DNA from: Eleusine coracana subsp. coracana
Taxonomy: Eukaryota > Streptophyta > Magnoliopsida > Poales > Poaceae
Length of the DNA stretch: 64,000 bases
Assembly (NCBI GenBank): GCA_032690845.1
Contig: CM064430.1
Span: 45,791,882 to 45,855,881, forward strand
Direction of reading: 5' to 3'
A model generated the notes under the pieces. It saw only the letters and a program-made list of their open reading frames with translations, made no database searches and was not told the origin of the DNA. The position numbers were made by a program, and so were the translations under genes. The first letter of the stretch is position 1; each line of letters begins with the position of its first letter. Positions 43,301 through 54,849 of the stretch are shown piece by piece.

Positions 43301-46023
43301 TCTGAAGATAATGTTTCAGCTGTTCTAACATCTATAACAGGAAAATATCGGACTGGGCTGTCAACTGATGCTCTCTCAATCTTGGAAAACCGTGAAAAGG
43401 AAGAGTTGGAAGAACTTAGCAAGTCTGCTTATCTACAAGTCGACACTAGTTTATCATTACCTGGAAGGTTAAGTGGATCTGTGGAATGGAGAAGAGCGAG
43501 GTCAGAATTGGGCCAAGCAGACTCACTCAGTTGCTCCTCCTGCCCTGTTCGGAAATGTGTGGATGCTCATGTTTCAGAAATATATGATGCCCTTTCTGTT
43601 CTTTGCTCATGCTTACATGATAAAGAAATCCCTAAACAAAAAGTTGTTGAAATTTTTGACATATTGAAAACCTTGATTCTTAATCTTAAGGATACCAACT
43701 TTAAGAACAGAAGAGCAAGATTAAATCAAACGCACCAAGTATTTGAAGAGATATTTCCTTCCATTGAAAGACTGTTTTCTGCTATTTCATTGAAGGCAGA
43801 ACTGGGTACAGATGGGCACCGATTTGTGACTGTGGATGGAAATCCAATACACTCATCCTTAGCATTACCAGTAGCATTGGATGCTGTTGATGAGATGTTG
43901 AGTAATTACAAGAATAATATCATGTGCACAAAAGGCAGCCAGTTCCCAAGACACAATAGACTCTGCTCAGGTTCAATCCTTGCAAGTAGGGAGCAGCTCC
44001 CTATTGGAATTGTACGTGATGCAAATTGTGAGTTTTTATAGTATCCATTCATCAAACCTTTCCCTACGCTAATGTGTTTGAAATTGTTTCAGGCAACAGC
44101 AGCTTTTGACGGTGTCTATTCATCCAAATGGGAAGAACCTAATGGAGCCAAAGGTAACCTGGTTACCTTAAAACAACTATTATATTTTATTGTGTTACAC
44201 TAATAAGGTTGTATTCATCCGAGTCTAGCCATGTACTTTTCTTTCTTACTGTCTCCTCTGTACTACTTTTCCAACCATCACACTATTGTTGGATGATTAG
44301 AAGGTTTATCTTAATGTTCAGTCAATTATTGTGCAATTTGTCAAAAAAAATTTACATGGTGCAAAAGTTATTAAAGAGCATGCAAATTTGGAGTACTATT
44401 GATTTTGTTATGGCTAACAAAGGAGTTATGCAGGATGTTGGCTGATTTATAAAATGCCAGATGGCCAAACTTGTGAGTTAGAGTCGTATGATTTGATGTC
44501 AGCTAATGATGCTCCAGAGAGGGATCCAATGGACTGGTAAAGTAACAACCGTTTTTTTCATTGCAGAATTAAAGTATTAATTAAACATTTGACAAGTATA
44601 GATTTTTATTTCATCGTGTAAGATCTTGTGTCAAAATTGAAAAGGGACATTCACTGGTGACCAGGGGTTTCGGCACCCCCAGTTAAAAATGCGATAATAA
44701 CGAAGGGGCTCACGGCACGATGGCAAAGGCCACTGGCCAGAAGTGCTCCCTCCCAGGGTTCGAACCCTGGGTGACGCACTTTACACTGTAGGGGCCTCCC
44801 ATGGTGTAATTTATATAAAAAAGCAATAAGAGCAACCGCAATGTTCCATGCCGAACTTGGTAGTAAGGTATGCATGTGTGTCAGACAGCTGTAGTTATTT
44901 TAGTTTCCACAATGTGAGCACATTAATGTGGGACCTATATTTTCACTAGTAAAAGAATTTCTCAACGATTGTGTGGTGGAGCAGGAAGCAAAGGCATGCA
45001 GATCAAGGACGAAGGAAGAGAGAAATCAATCTTTTTACTTGCTATTGCCGGCAGTAGTGTTGTGACCCGGTTTTAACTATTACCTGCTTACACAATGGTT
45101 ACAACCGGGTAACAAGCAACATTTATTGCTTACTACCTGGTTTATCTTCACATTATGGATGCCCTAATGTGCTTTGTAGTCTTATGCAACCCTATTCTGT
45201 GTGACTGCATATTCTAGAATATACTGTTTGTCATACACAAAATGGGCCATGACACCGTTCCTTCTATTTTTAGTACTTGGTTTACTTCGATCGCATATAT
45301 TCTTAGAGGGCAACAACAATTGTTTGTGTGTTCTGGGAAAAAAAACTGTTGTTTCAAATCTAGCCTACTAAGCTGGTTACCTTGAAGCAGAAGGAAGAGA
45401 AGCTTTTAAGCTAAAATACTGTTTTGAGAACCTCACTTAAAGCTAAGAGGCTCGTATCCTTTGTTTTATATTATTTAAATGTGTGATTGGCCCTAGATGA
45501 CTTTCAAATATCTTGGTTAGCATCATCTAATAAGATGCAAAATGACATTAGTTTTTAGGCTCTCTTCCACAAGAAGTAACCTCTGCTACTTTATTTTCCT
45601 GCAGTAAATGAGTAGTCAGAAAAACATTGTAAATTGAAGTTTCCAGGAGATTTGCTTAGCTTTGATTCCTTTGAAAAGATAATCCTCTGTTAACCACAAG
45701 TGTTATTATATTGCAGGGTTCTCGAAGGGAGTGCAGATGGTGGTTCGATATGGGTAACAATTGATGCTCGGAGTTCTGAATTGTTTGAGAGCCGTTTCTG
45801 TAGGAAATCATTTTCTGTGGATAAAAGATATGAAGCAAATGCTTTCCGGTAAGTTTTATGTTACTGGCTGGTGCACACTTTGTGCAGTAGTTATTGCCTT
45901 TTTTTTACTTAAATTATTCTGTTTTTCTTTGCCAGGTTCAGGTTTCTACGTTCAAGAGAATCTAATTCTAATCCGAGGTTTCAGATAGGGTCCATTGACC
46001 TCTACGGACAAACGCAGTTGTAG
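31360..46023 (+). CDS. PNG1: Peptide:N-glycanase (cytosolic deglycosylating amidase)
   Basis: Sixteen exons join in frame to 725 residues: 31360-31515, 31632-31802, 33042-33143, 33232-33318, 33588-33670, 41211-41324, 42062-42116, 42240-42326, 42775-42830, 42912-42971, 43079-43166, 43277-44011, 44093-44153, 44434-44536, 45717-45848 and 45936-46023. All introns are GT-AG. The enzyme removes N-glycans from misfolded glycoproteins exported from the ER. The transglutaminase-like core carries the expected triad: Cys265 (GRCGEWANCF), His292 (DFTDHVWTE) and Asp309 (WMHLDPCEG). Zinc ligands are C207, C210, C239 and C242 (residue 238 is Ser). Residues 1-170 include a ubiquitin-like start (VLRLQIFSLTSVP) and a helical region; the C-terminal 130 residues form the beta-rich domain typical of plant PNG1. 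Intron 5 (33671-41210) contains a Copia element in the sense direction. The coding frame is untouched. Confidence 0.95.
32838..32960 (+). repeat. Dispersed repeat end, family R2 copy 2
   Basis: CCTCAAACGTGCAGGAGACTG followed by an A-rich run resembles 18812-18960. It lies in PNG1 intron 2. Family and boundaries are uncertain. Confidence 0.35.
33778..33975. repeat. Tandem hairpin repeat with palindrome GTGCTAAAGTTTAGCAC
   Basis: Three head-to-tail units of 34 bases start at 33778, 33812 and 33846, each containing the palindrome. After a G15 run (33887-33901), further TGCTAAA/TTTAGCA palindromes follow to about 33975. It lies in PNG1 intron 5, upstream of the Copia insertion, and is likely a foldback MITE. 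Confidence 0.75.
34786..35084 (+). repeat. 5' LTR of the Copia element, truncated at its right end
   Basis: It matches the 3' LTR with about six substitutions. It has a 12-bp insertion (CTAGCATAGCTG region) and lacks the last 30 bases that the 3' LTR has after CTGAAA. A TATA box (TATAAATAG) is at about 35015. Confidence 0.9.
35087..35100 (+). other. Primer binding site of the Copia element
   Basis: TGGTATTCAGAGCT matches the usual initiator tRNA-Met site (TGGTATCAGAGC) with one inserted T. It directly follows the shortened 5' LTR. Confidence 0.75.
35114..35992 (+). pseudogene. Copia gag, with an internal stop and truncated by an LTR insertion
   Basis: The frame starts at an ATG at 35114 and is interrupted by TAG at 35288-35290, after which the same frame stays open (LLMRVKLEARGLWEAIEF, then SLNIYSESITEQKAVEKLL) to 35992. 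This is the UBN2-type gag core of Copia elements. The region ends in an Arg/Gly-rich tail. The final TGA is formed by the first bases of the nested solo LTR at 35990, so the zinc knuckle is separated from gag. Non-functional as it stands. Confidence 0.85.
35990..37087 (+). mobile_element. Nested solo LTR, 1098 bp
   Basis: The target duplication GCGAC flanks it (35985-35989 and 37088-37092). It begins TGAAGATGCATCTAGG and ends CTCTAGGCAACTTTTA, like known grass LTRs that open with GCATCTAGGTCCCC. A TATA box (TATAAATAG) lies at about 36853. There is no internal domain or second LTR, so it probably arose by recombination between two LTRs. It splits the Copia gag-pol region. Confidence 0.88.
36345..36815. 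repeat. Array of palindromic ACGGAAGTTCCGT motifs
   Basis: About a dozen copies or near copies of ACGGAAGTTCCGT, several extended to TGACGGAAGTTCCGTCA (an 8-base inverted repeat around one central G). They are arranged in pairs, with partial higher-order repeats containing CCGAGAG and CCAAGAACCTCCGT. They lie in the central part of the solo LTR. Confidence 0.9.
37093..40386 (+). pseudogene. Copia pol: protease, integrase, reverse transcriptase, RNase H, broken
   Basis: The remaining parts in order are a zinc-knuckle piece (CWNCGK), the protease motif WFLDTGAT (near 37230), the integrase core (37600-38200, ending SPQQNGVVERRN), reverse transcriptase with YVDD near 39440, and RNase H to the stop at 40384-40386. 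Damage seen: a 71-bp tandem duplication at 37097-37238; a frame change near 37262; TAG at 38267-38269; TAG at 38436-38438; frame changes near 38945 and 39085; TAA at 39310-39312. The usual first catalytic Asp of integrase reads Asn (37817-37819), and the expected zinc-site cysteines are substituted. From 39331 to the stop the frame is intact over 351 residues. Inactive in itself. Confidence 0.9.
37097..37238. repeat. 71-bp tandem duplication across the zinc knuckle/protease junction
   Basis: 37097-37167 and 37168-37238 are essentially identical. 71 is not a multiple of three, so the duplication shifts the frame of the Copia polyprotein. Confidence 0.9.
40409..40419 (+). other. Polypurine tract of the Copia element
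   Basis: CAGGGGGTGAT immediately precedes the 3' LTR, the expected position of the plus-strand primer. Confidence 0.65.
40420..40736 (+). repeat. 3' LTR of the Copia element, 317 bp
   Basis: It begins TGATAAGTGAACC, ends TTCTTGCCAACA and is followed by the CATAA target duplication. A TATA box (TATAAATAG) is at about 40637, pointing toward PNG1 exon 6. Confidence 0.95.
42556..42738. mobile_element. Foldback MITE with GCTGCTGGACAC motifs, 183 bp
   Basis: TAGTAAA flanks both sides (42549-42555 and 42739-42745). The ends CGGGAAATTTTGC and GCAAATTTTGCCG are inverted. TTTGCTGCTGGACAC recurs three times in the left half and its inverse in the right half. It lies in PNG1 intron 8. Confidence 0.75.
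44690..44825 (+). repeat. SINE-like tRNA-derived repeat (candidate)
   Basis: TGGCAAAGGCC (A-box-like) is followed about 40 bases later by GGTTCGAACCC (B-box) and an AT-rich tail ending in AAAAAA. This layout fits a polymerase III SINE. The B-box is palindromic, so orientation is uncertain. It lies in PNG1 intron 14. Confidence 0.4.
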
Positions 46024-49000
46024 ACTTGTAGCTATGAAATTGAGAGGGCGGCCCTCTTAGGGTCTGCAAAAACTTCACAATTTTAGTACAAAATATGAAT
46101 AATTAGAATGCAAAACTAAAAGTGCCGGAGGCATTTGCTCTTCTCTCATTTCAACTTAGTGGAAGTCAGCCCCTATCTATGGGAAAATCTAGTGAACTCT
46201 CTTGTAATTTGTCAACCTGTAAAGGAGCTTCACATGATAAGCCTACATGGCAAATGGGCTCATCAGGCTAGTTTTAATAGGCCTTTTATTTGTATTTAAT
46301 TAGTTGTCACATCAGTAAAAGTGGTGACATGGTAAAAAATTTATTATGAAAGAGAGCGAATATCTTTCATCCTCATAAAAAGCTATGTGCACTTTTTTCA
46401 ATAAAATGAAAGCGAAATGAAAGTGTATTAAAGGTATTTTCTTTCATCCCAACCAACCATTGAAGTCTACCTAGCAATAATTTAATATTTTGATAAGCAT
46501 TTAAAACTGTGATATGAAACTAAGCACTGAGAAATATAGTTTTATTTTATAGTATAAAATCTCAAAGTTGATATGTCACTGTTGAAAACTGTGCGATGAA
46601 AGACCCTATTGAGATTGACCTCATAATATGTTAATGTGTTGGACAATGAAATCTGAACGAAAGTATTATAATTAATCATGTTTACGGTATTCTTGTTTAT
46701 TAAATGAGTTTTCAATACTCAAATGGGAGCTCCCACGCTTCTTGAGTGAGAGATATATGCTTTATCATTTTTTTATTGTTATATTGAAATTTTAATTTGT
46801 GTTACAGGTGTACAATATACTTCAGCAATTTTTTTGGAACATTATCAATACTAATAATCATTAATTTGCTCTTGGAAGCACCATAGGATGAAATGATTAT
46901 AATGGATTAGCTTGTTGATAGGAGGGCAAATGGTTTGACTTACCATTTGGTGAATTTGGGGCTTTATGGTGCTAGCTCTCTCCTAAAATATTGGCAACAT
47001 ATTTTCAACTACTTGTGTTCTGCGGGATAATCTAATGAGATATCATCCCTCACCTCACATCGTTGTTGCTGGTTTCTTTCCATTTTTCTAAGTCCATGAA
47101 CTTATTCTGGATTCCCATGCAGATTTACGAACTTGCAAATTGCACATCCACGTTCGTAATCTTGCTTTATATTGTATTGTTACAAGCGAGGTGCATACCA
47201 TACCGCTTCAAACGTGTTTAGAAGCCTACGCGACGTACCACCGTGGCACTTGCATGCCAGTGACTCACGCGTGTGCACTAGTAGTGGGCGAAAAATATGC
47301 AGACACCCCTAACCTTTGAGCTAATTTTGTTTCCTTCCTCCCCTATCTTCTCTCCAACCCTGAACATGGAGGCGACGTGGTAGGTGATCGAGGGCGAGGC
47401 GAAGGTAATCGGTAGGGATCGTGGATCAGAAGAGGGCTTACGCGTGACACTAGTAGTGGATCAGAAGAGGCGGTTCCATAGCAGCTTGTTGGTCGACGTG
47501 AAGCATGACGGCATGACGCCTTGTTTGAGAGTCGAAGGTGAACCGCCACCAGAGTATGGTACGTATCCCATTTGCATAATTTTTACTCCCTCCATTTTAA
47601 AATTGTTATCATTATTAATTTTTTTTTCATTACCTTTGACTCTTGAGAGGTTTGTTACTTAAAAATGTATTTTTAGTAGTGCACGTATGCCTTCTATTTG
47701 CTCATGAACACTCCTTAATGTTAGTTTTTGCTATTAGATACTATTCAAATTTGGTTTTACCAATGAACATTATTAAACAATGGTAATTAGTTAATAGATA
47801 CTCAAGACATCTCTACTATTTATTAATTCTGATGGGGACGTTTCTTCCATAAAATTCTGTCCCCTGCCCACAGTTGAGTTCACGTACGTCTCAAAAGGTC
47901 TTAGATATCCTGTTCATGTAGAGTTTTCACATAAGTTTCAAATAATGCAAAGCTATTCCGTGTTGGTCCACCCAGTCAGCCCATATCCTTTGCAAACCGA
48001 ACATGACCAGCAGCCCAGCATGTCCTCTGTCCCTGCCATATTTCCTCATCTTTTTATTTTCAGAATTAAGCCATTTTTCTCATCCTTTTATTTTTGAAAT
48101 TAATCCAAAATTAATCCAGAGCTGTTCCGCACTATAAAATCCATATCTCATCCATCCAAGCTCTATTTGATCTGATTCTTCTTCTAAGATTCATCTAAAA
48201 TCTTTTTCTATCCATTCTCATCATTTTCTTAAATTTTAGAATCCATTTTATGTTTTAGTATATTTATTTATGTGTTTTTCATTACTTGTAAGTAGTAATA
48301 CTTACTGCTAGAATTATATGTATTGGATCTGTTTCATAGAAAAATCTATTGCATCAATTTAATATTTTGTATGAACAACAGTATCACGAGTTAGACCTGT
48401 TGTAACGCATCGGCATATTGCTAGTTAGAATATGATTTTTCTTACATTGAGGAGGGAGGGTACTTTAAAAATGATCAGATTGCCCTTGTAACTCATTTTA
48501 CATATTTGCCATGTATCAAATTTTTATTAATTGTACAATGCATAAGTGTCATTAAATATTTTAAAGAATTTTTAATATTTTTCATAAGTATTAATTATTT
48601 CTCATAAACACTATTATTATATTTGAATACTAGTTTGTATGGTGACATATTTATATGACCAACTCTATCCAATTTCTGAGATATAATCAATAAGATTTTT
48701 GAAAAATAAAATATTTTAGTGAAGATGTGCTTATATGTTTAATATTATAGAGCATTTAATTATTATTTTTAATGAATATATTTAATTGTGTTAAAAATGG
48801 TTATAAGGACAATATAGACATTTACAAATCCTCTCTCTCCCTCATGCAAGAAAAAGTCATATTCTAATGTCTTTCCCAATTATCATAATTCAATAGTGTC
48901 AATTGACAAAATCCAATTCGAATAGTTTCCACTAACAAAGATCAACATTGAAGAGTGTGCATAAGCAAATATGGCCAAATTGTTTTTGTATTAGTGAGGA

Positions 49001-50273
49001 CCGCTGAATAGAAGGTCTAGAGCTTGTGCAGCTGTGATAGAGCTAGTGTATGGCACCATAACGACTTTGAGGAGAAGATCTCTTACGCACATAAAAAAAC
49101 CCAAATCTTCATTCCTCCACCTTTACACTATGACCACGTTGCTCATGTGAAAATAAACCGGGCCTTAAGCCATGCTTTGATGCGGAGTCGGATGAGGCGA
49201 GTTTTGTAACCAAACCACGTAAAATCGCTCCCGCTCGAATTTGAGCCCTTTTGCAGGAGCAGTGAACTGAAATAACCGTCGGTGCTGCACCATCCTGCAC
49301 CTTTCTTAAACTTTTCTCTCATTACAATTTACAACCTAGGTCAAGGGTCCATAGTTTTCACAACCGGTCGGTAATTAACGACGAGCTTCAAGGCTGTTAG
49401 GCTGTCCAAATTGGTTGGGTTCTACAAGTTAGTGGACATTTGAAGCACACTGAAATAAAACCAGATAAAGAAACAATTTCACATCTGCATGGATGGTTAC
49501 CTCGATCTGCTCCAGAGAATAGCATTTCGATCGAGATGTCTCAACCGGCACAGATCGAGAGCAGTGTTTTACAATATATATTTTGCAAGGCGTGGTGGTG
49601 GTTACTGTCGCTCTCATCTCCAATCATGGCGAGGCTTCCATTTTGTGATGACCTCCTTGAATAAATTTTAGCAGGCTCGTCTTCATGCCAAAGTTCACCT
49701 AAAAGGAGGAGAGACTTGGAGAATTAATTATTTAGCTGGGAGTTAAGTGTACGGCTTATATAGTTTGTGCCTTGTTGATCGATCAACTGGTTGCTGCTGC
49801 CTATTGCTGGATGTTTCTTATTCGTGGTAAGAACCTTGCATTGGCGTGTGGTTTGTTTAATTTCTTGTTCTTCCGATGTTCGTCTTCTTGCTCATTTGAG
49901 CTGAGGTAAAATCATGAGATTTCATACACTACCAGAAAACAAAAATGTCCTGAGAGTGAATATTCTTCATAAGAGTAATTAAAAACCTACACAATAATTG
50001 TCTATTACAGTGAGAATAACTAAATGCAATATATATAGAGTGAGCAACAGTAGCCTCTTGTTTTTTTTTACTAAGGCTCCATCAAATTTTGAAATACTTC
50101 GTATGTACATTCAGTCGTGTCAATGATAGGTGGGACCTAAACTTGTCACTGGCAGTGGCATATATCGGATCAAGGGTCCTTTTTATTGACGAGTAACTCC
50201 CGGATGATGGTTGTTTTCTTGTGTTTCGGCAACAATAACAACATGGTAATTGAGTAATGATCCAAATGACCCA
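46024..50273. other. Intergenic stretch downstream of PNG1
   Basis: AT-rich with no supportable gene. A single Stowaway-like end (ACTCCCTCCATTTTAAAATTG) is near 47586. A phrase TGTAACGCATCGGCATATTGCTAG near 48402 resembles, in inverted form, the one at 13842. Confidence 0.45.
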
Positions 50274-50276
50274 TAA

Positions 50277-51452
50277 CACTACCACAAAATAAAGATTTAG
50301 TTGCGACTAAAATAGTCATGTCACTAGATCATTCATAGAGATGTGTTTTTAAAGATATATCACTGCTATTTGGTTGAAAGATACTTATAATGACAGTTGA
50401 GTAGAAAGCCGTCTGTAGCAAAATATTTAGCGACGTGTATAAAAATCCATCTCTATAGCTTCAAGAGATAGGGACGGAGTTCTATGCTAGAGACGGGGTT
50501 TTTTATCCCTGTCACTACTATTTTAAGCTATAGAGACGGGGTTTATATGTAGTGACTAGTGACATGGTTTTGAATCCCCGTCTCTATTACATAAACATAT
50601 AGTGACGAGGTAAATATCAAGTGACTTGGTAGCACACTAGTGAAGGCTCTAACCCTTGGTGAAGGAGACCCAAGTATAAATCTCCTGAGCTGCAACATTT
50701 TTTTTCTTGCCCTAGCTCGACCCGGCAAGTTCCTCTTTAGCGGTGGTGTTCGCTTCGTCCCCAACACGCCGGGCCGCTCGAGCCTTGGAGGAGGAAGAGG
50801 GGGGGGGGGGGGGGGGGGGGGGAGGTGTGTGTGCTCGCCATCGACGGGTGCGGCCCCAGCCTCGGTGACGCGCTCCTCGCTGCAGCGGCATTGCGTGCCC
50901 GTGTCGATGACCCCGGCACGCGTTGCCTCCCTCCCCTCCTCTCTCCCGCACGCCCGCCTCCCCCTCACCAAGCTCGCCAGATCTGGTGATGGAGGGCCTC
51001 AAGCTTGCCAGATCCGATGACGGCGGCCCCGAGCTCACCACCCCTGGGCTCGCCGGATCCTTGACCTCCTCCCCTCAGCCAATGGTGGCGGCCTCGCTCC
51101 GACCCCTCTCCCTCTGCCGAGCTCTCCACCGACGGCCGACGCGCGCCTCCACCTCGTCGAGCTCTCCATCGATGGCCTCCCCCATGGCTATGGTGGATTT
51201 GGGGTCCACCGGGTCGAGCTGGTTGGTCCCACTTTTTATTTATTCAAAACCATTTTTAGGGGTGGGGATTAGTTTTGTCCCTAGAGACAATTAGGGACAG
51301 GGATTGAGAAATGTCTATATAGCTTCAGATTTAGCGATGGATTTTCCCGTCTCTATATTCTGGAATTTAGTGATGTAAAAATTAAGACGGACACGGTTTA
51401 CGTTTCTAAAGTCCTTAGACCACCGTTACTAAATGCCTATTTTATAGTAGTG
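50277..51452. mobile_element. Non-autonomous CACTA element with GC-rich cargo, 1176 bp
   Basis: The ends are CACTACCACAAAATA and, inverted, CACTACTATAAAATA. The 3-bp target duplication TAA lies at 50274-50276 and 51453-51455. Subterminal AGAGACGGGG-type repeats occur in both halves. The interior 50640-51230 is GC-rich with a G24 run (50799-50822) and looks like captured, non-transposon DNA. No transposase seen. Confidence 0.85.
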
Positions 51453-51455
51453 TAA

Positions 51456-53321
51456 GAACAATAAGAGATAAGAGGGGTGACAAATTCCACATGTCACTGA
51501 CCGCAACTCAGCTGCTTGTCAAAACTGCGCATCCGGGTTAAGTCATCGACGCAGCGCAACTGTTGTATTCATTATTATTTATTCTTTTATTAGTGGTATA
51601 TGATGTTCCATTAACATTGAGGTGCTTATGACCGCATGAATCTCAAGAGTAGCCACTCCAATCTCTTTTAGGTGCTCATAATTAAGAGTGAGTCTCAGTG
51701 CGTGTATGTGTATGTATTGGCTGATTACAACAACAGAAGTTCCCCAATTTATGAAGGAATTTCTCAACAAAACATATATTATAAATAAAAACAGGCTAGA
51801 TCAAGCCCTGAAGCAACTGAACCCAAATCTTCAGGTCGAATAGTAGTCCGTCGAACACTCTGGACTCATGTAACTTAAAGTAAAGGCGGTCATGACATCA
51901 TGTGCATATATTATAATACAATGTTAATTTAACTAGTTTGTATGTATGCATACTGTACTTTTTTTATTGCACTCTGTGTCGCTCTAGAGATACTCCCTAA
52001 GTGAATCTCCTAATTTAAGAATTAATATATACAAACTGGTATCACTGCGCTGGAATATAACTTGATAAGTGTAGTATATGCTGATGTTTCTCTCTCTTCT
52101 AGTTCACATTCTAGCAAGGAACTATTTCAGAATTTCAACACAATTTTGATATCTCTAAAATGAGTAGTGCGCCTGTACTTATACAAAATATTCTATCACT
52201 AGTTCTTTTGAAAACGTCCGCCTTTATCACTTTTTTTTGCTAAATTTCATGGGACTTGCTAATTTTTAGTTGAGCCATTAGATCTAGATCCAATAATTTA
52301 TAATTATTATACAAATAATTATACAAAAGAAAAATTAAAATACAAAATAATAAACCATTGACAGAAATCTTTCAGCTGATTGAAAGCTAAGAAATATGAA
52401 ATTTCATATATGCATCTAAGAACACGAGCACGCATGCACCGAAGTTGGGGGCACATTATAAATTAAAAAGAAATTAACTGTTCCTTAACAAAGAACAAAG
52501 GATCAGCATGTAACTTTCTTCCAATGTATGAATATGGCAATTTATCTTTAACATTTTCCGTAAAGGATCTTTTTATCTTTTACTTTTCAAAACAAATGAT
52601 TTAAGATTGCATGATTCCAAAATCCCAGGGTGTGCAAGGTGCATGCAGTGTTTGTTAGAATGCTTCAAGAACTCCCTCCCGTTTATTTCTCGTGCAATGG
52701 ATGATGTCTATCCTGAATTTGCAATAGAGTGCATGGATACAAAAAGGTGTTAATGCAGCATGCAAGGTGCATTGTTTGTTGGAGAAACTTGCTGAATGCC
52801 TATGCATAAATTGACAAAATCGAACAACTTTCCTTGCACTAAAAGTTTGAAACGCATGCGCTGCTGCCTGCTGGTAACTGGCTTGTTCCTCGTGCATGAG
52901 TTGACTGCAGTACAAGAAAAGACTGCAGGGAGATAAGAAGTGGCGTGTGCCTAGCAATGTGAATTTTGCTTCAGTTCATTCATCATTAGCTTGCTTGCTG
53001 GGGTGTCATTCAAATGATATAATTAAACAGCTTATTAGGAGCATATATGCAAATAACATATAATGGAAAAATAATGAATGAGTAATAAGCAGGATGAAAT
53101 TTATGATAAAATGTTATTGAAAGGTGAACTAGATGAGATACAGTTCATCAATCAGAGCTCAGCATGAATTTGTTGCTTGAAATGACGATCTGAATCAGGA
53201 AATTAACGCGCAGGAAATGGAACATCAAATCGAAGAAAAGGAAAAGAAGACATCGAACAAAATTAAACATGGAAATAGAAATTAAACGACTACTTAAGAG
53301 GTGAGGACCATGGTGAAGAGC
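51456..53321. other. Intergenic stretch, includes the MYB 3' flank
   Basis: AT-rich, no gene. Contains the R1 repeat copy at 52251-52397. Confidence 0.45.
52251..52397 (+). repeat. Dispersed MITE-like repeat, family R1 copy 2
   Basis: GGGACTTGCTAATTTTTAG at the left, TTAGATCTAGATCCAATAA inside and TTGAAAGCTAAGAAATATG at the right match 4234-4409. Confidence 0.6.
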
Positions 53322-54655
53322 TTAGCAGTCCCATTGCAGGTGATCAATGCCGTTGCCGGCACCGCCGTCGAACAAAGCGCATGACTCCATCAGCTCCAGA
53401 TCGAAGGCCGAGTTCGCGCTGACGCCGCTGTACACCGAGGACACGTCCATCATGTCCAAGCCCTTCTCCACAACCGCACCACCACCGTTCATCACCGGTG
53501 AGCGGCTGACCACCTCCCCCGGCACCATCATAGTCCCTTGTGGTTGCTGCTGCATCACCTCCATCCCTGCACCCATGCTCGGCTCGACGGCGGCCCACAT
53601 TGCCGCCGTGTCCTCCATGAACGCTGCCGCGGGCATGGCCTGGTGACCGAAGCCGTTGCCGTTCTGCATGCCGACGGCGTGGTCCATGGAGGAGGAAGAT
53701 GACGAGCCGTTCACGAAGTCCATGGAGCTTTGCAGACCTGCATTCTGGTCCCTGAAGCTCATCAGCACGCCATGGCCGTTGTCCTGGTACGGGTACCCCG
53801 GGATCGCCGCCTGGTCATGCCGCATCATCAGCACGCCGGGGTTGGGGACGACGTTGTCGTACAGCGCCGCCGAAGATCCCATCTCCGGCGGCGGCGCCAC
53901 CGTGAGGGAGGCCGCCGGCTTGGTCGGCGAGCTGATGGTGAAGGGCGGCGTGGTGGTGGCCGCGACCGCGCCGCCGCCGCCGCCATTGGAGTGGTGGAAC
54001 TGGGGGGCGGGGTTGTTGCTAGGGTTTGCGCCGTGGAGGAGGGTCCTTGACGCCGGCAGCAGGTTGTGGGTCTTGGGGTCGAGGCCCTGCGCGATGAGCT
54101 TCTTCTTGATGCACGAGTTCCAGAAGTTCTTCACCTCGTTGTCCGTGCGCCCGGGGAGATGCTTCGCGATCTGGGCCCACCTGTAAGAGAGTGCAGCAGA
54201 CAATCCCGGTGAGTCTTTTTGTGCGCCAGTACGGTGTGGATCGATCAGCTCGCCGGAAGGAGGAGAGGGAGAGAAGACGTGCACGTCGCGTTATTACCTG
54301 TTTCCGAGGATGCGGTGGACGTCGATGATGGTGCGCTCCTCATGCTCGGAGAAGGTGCCGCGCTTCAGGTCCGGCCGGAGGTAGTTGATCCACCGGAGCC
54401 GGCAGCTCTTGCCGCACCGCTGCAGCCCTGGTCCAGGTATGGCAACAACCATGAACAAAAGGATTTGCTTTTGATTATTCATGAGGAGGATAAATCGACG
54501 GGTGGATTTTCGATTGTCATCGTACCGGCGTGCTTGGGGACGGAGCTCCAGCAGCTGTGGCCATGGACGGTGATGTACCTGATCAGCTTCTCGTCCTCCT
54601 CCGGCGACCACAGCCCGCGCTTCACCTTCTGCTTGCTGCAGCAGTGGTGCCCCAT
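53322..54655 (-). CDS. R2R3-MYB transcription factor, MYB26/MYB103-like
   Basis: Three minus-strand exons, 54526-54655, 54298-54427 and 53322-54180, give 372 residues with two GT-AG introns at the positions usual for plant R2R3-MYBs (after codon 43 and within Arg87). R2 carries W16, W36 and W56; R3 carries F69, W88 and W107. The N-terminus MGHHCCSKQKVKRGLWSPEE and the R3 motif LPGRTDNEVKNFWNSCIKKK place it with the MYB26/MYB103/MYB61/MYB86 group, several of which regulate secondary wall thickening or anther function. The C-terminal 230 residues are rich in Gly, Met, Ser and Gln with an acidic end (ELMESCALFDG), as in activators. The ATG is fixed by the conserved MGHH start. The exact orthologue was not determined. 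Confidence 0.93.
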
Positions 54656-54849
54656 GGCGGCCGACCCCTTCTCTCTCCCCTCCCTCCTTCTAGCTCTCTC
54701 TCTCTCTCTCCTCCGGTCCTCTCCCAACACTGTATGTAAGGGCTGATGCACACGCACAAAGGGACACCCTTTCGTGCTGGTGAATTGACCTTTATGCCAC
54801 TCCGTGTGTGGAGGAAGGAAACACCAAATAAAGTCGTGTGACCACTCAA

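Noticed and set aside
44754..44772. GGTTCGAACCC as part of a tRNA gene
   Set aside because: No cloverleaf can be formed around it; a SINE is the better reading.
53656..54186. Plus-strand open frame of 176 codons over the MYB gene
   Set aside because: It is antisense to the MYB third exon, which has the conserved domain and splice sites.
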